Shown here: one piece after another, positions 13,164 to 13,462 of the stretch
How positions within the stretch are numbered: position 1 is the stretch's first letter
How the letters are laid out: every line of letters begins with the position of its first letter
NCBI GenBank assembly: GCA_030271565.1
Contig: JARXKR010000019.1
Location: 1-13,462 of the forward strand
Length of the DNA stretch: 13,462 nucleotides
Direction: 5' to 3'
Origin: Pseudomonadota bacterium
GTDB taxonomy: Bacteria; Pseudomonadota; Alphaproteobacteria; Sphingomonadales; Sphingomonadaceae
The notes under the pieces: generated by a model
What the model was told of the DNA's origin: nothing
The model's input: the letters and a program-made list of their open reading frames with translations, nothing else
Databases searched by the model: none
Made by a program: the position numbers and the translations under genes

Positions 13164-13319
13164 CCTCTCCCCGTCGGGGAGAGGATACGCAGGCTTGCGG
13201 GCGTGCCCGCTAGCCGGAGTTGGAGAGGGGGTTCCAACCTTGCGCTGTCGTACCCCCACTCCCAGCTTCGCTAGCCCCTGAAGGGGCAAGCTGCGCTACC
13301 TCTCCCCAACGGGGAGAGG
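13164..13319. repeat. Inverted pair of diverged hairpin modules
   Basis: Two copies of a roughly 67-bp module in opposite orientation: one on the minus strand (13231-13164), one on the plus strand (13253-13319), with a 21-bp centre between them. Read in module direction, both start CCCCC, share GCTAGC and a CTGCG-type block, and end in the hairpin CCTCTCCCC-3 nt-GGGGAGAGG (13164-13184 and 13299-13319). The inner hairpin differs but pairs in each copy: GCGGGC/GCCCGC (13197-13202/13205-13210) versus GCCCC/GGGGC (13274-13278/13283-13287, TGAA loop). A further perfect 10-bp stem joins 13161-13170 to 13222-13231. It lies between the convergent ends of the 98-aa gene and pheT and could also act as a transcript end. 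Confidence 0.8.
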
Positions 13320-13348
13320 GTTGGTAGTGCGATTCCAAGCCCGCCGCT

Positions 13349-13462
13349 TTAACCCCGCAGGACCGCGCCCAGTTTCGCAGCCGCCGCAGTTATCCGCTGG
13401 GCCATCGCCTTGAGCTGGGCTTCGTCGTAGCTCTTCTCGCCCGGTTGCAGCGTAACTTCGAT
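13349..13462 (-). CDS. pheT: Phenylalanyl-tRNA synthetase beta subunit, C-terminus (partial)
   Basis: The last 37 residues before a TAA at 13349-13351; the start lies beyond the window. The sequence reads IEVTLQPGEKSYDEAQLKAM, then AQRITAAAAKLGAVLRG. An E-V-x-L-Q-P-x-E-K-(S/T) strand, then a helix ending in LRG is how PheT proteins finish, within the ferredoxin-like anticodon-binding (FDX-ACB) domain that grips the tRNA. The full enzyme (alpha2-beta2) charges tRNA-Phe. The call rests on a short tail, so it is likely but not certain. Confidence 0.7.
   Translation of the reverse strand: MEVTLQPGEKSYDEAQLKAMAQRITAAAAKLGAVLRG

Noticed and set aside
13161..13319. Clustered short repeats as a possible CRISPR array
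   Set aside because: Only two inverted copies with diverged interiors, no regular spacers and no cas genes.

Overview
The window is GC-rich and densely coded, with an alphaproteobacterial gene repertoire, most likely Sphingomonadales (Erythrobacteraceae/Sphingomonadaceae-like). The reasons are the divergent lysC/ubiG pair, the style of the short TonB-like protein, and the large palindromic intergenic repeats. This assignment is an inference from gene style, not from a database match. The genes look like chromosomal housekeeping and metabolism. I see no phage, transposase, CRISPR array or tRNA/rRNA gene.

Layout, left to right. (1) The 3' part of an ammonium transporter gene (amt, +), followed by a textbook intrinsic terminator and then a remarkable 159-bp palindromic element. 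(2) A minus-strand run read right to left: a short PhaE-like protein, a class III-type PHA synthase (PhaC-like), a GNAT acetyltransferase and a nitronate monooxygenase-family flavoenzyme. The first two junctions are TGATG overlaps, so at least the first three genes are probably translationally coupled. (3) Divergent from that run, a one-TM, proline-rich TonB-like protein (+), then a complete catalase-peroxidase katG (+) behind an AT-rich leader. (4) lysC (aspartate kinase, -), convergent with katG across a hairpin, and divergent from ubiG (+). (5) A second tightly packed minus-strand run: ABM-domain protein, ArsC/Spx-like protein, PnuC nicotinamide riboside transporter and a stand-alone NadR-type ribosylnicotinamide kinase. 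A small two-TM membrane protein follows. PnuC plus the kinase make a self-contained NAD precursor import-and-trap module. (6) Divergent from it, aroC (chorismate synthase, +) and a small membrane-anchored hypothetical protein (+). (7) A second, unrelated palindromic repeat, and finally the last 37 residues of pheT on the minus strand at the window edge.

The most unusual content is non-coding. The element at 1153-1311 can be drawn as two nested four-way junctions with no unpaired base at either junction. The element at 13164-13319 is two diverged inverted copies of one module, whose internal hairpins keep pairing although their sequence has changed. Both sit in gaps between converging genes. 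On the protein side, the miniature PhaE partner of PhaC and the four-gene overlapping run ending in PnuC/kinase deserve a second look. Several starts are not the longest possible ORF start (GNAT, PhaE-like, KatG, LysC, PnuC, ABM protein, AroC); reasons are given in each entry.
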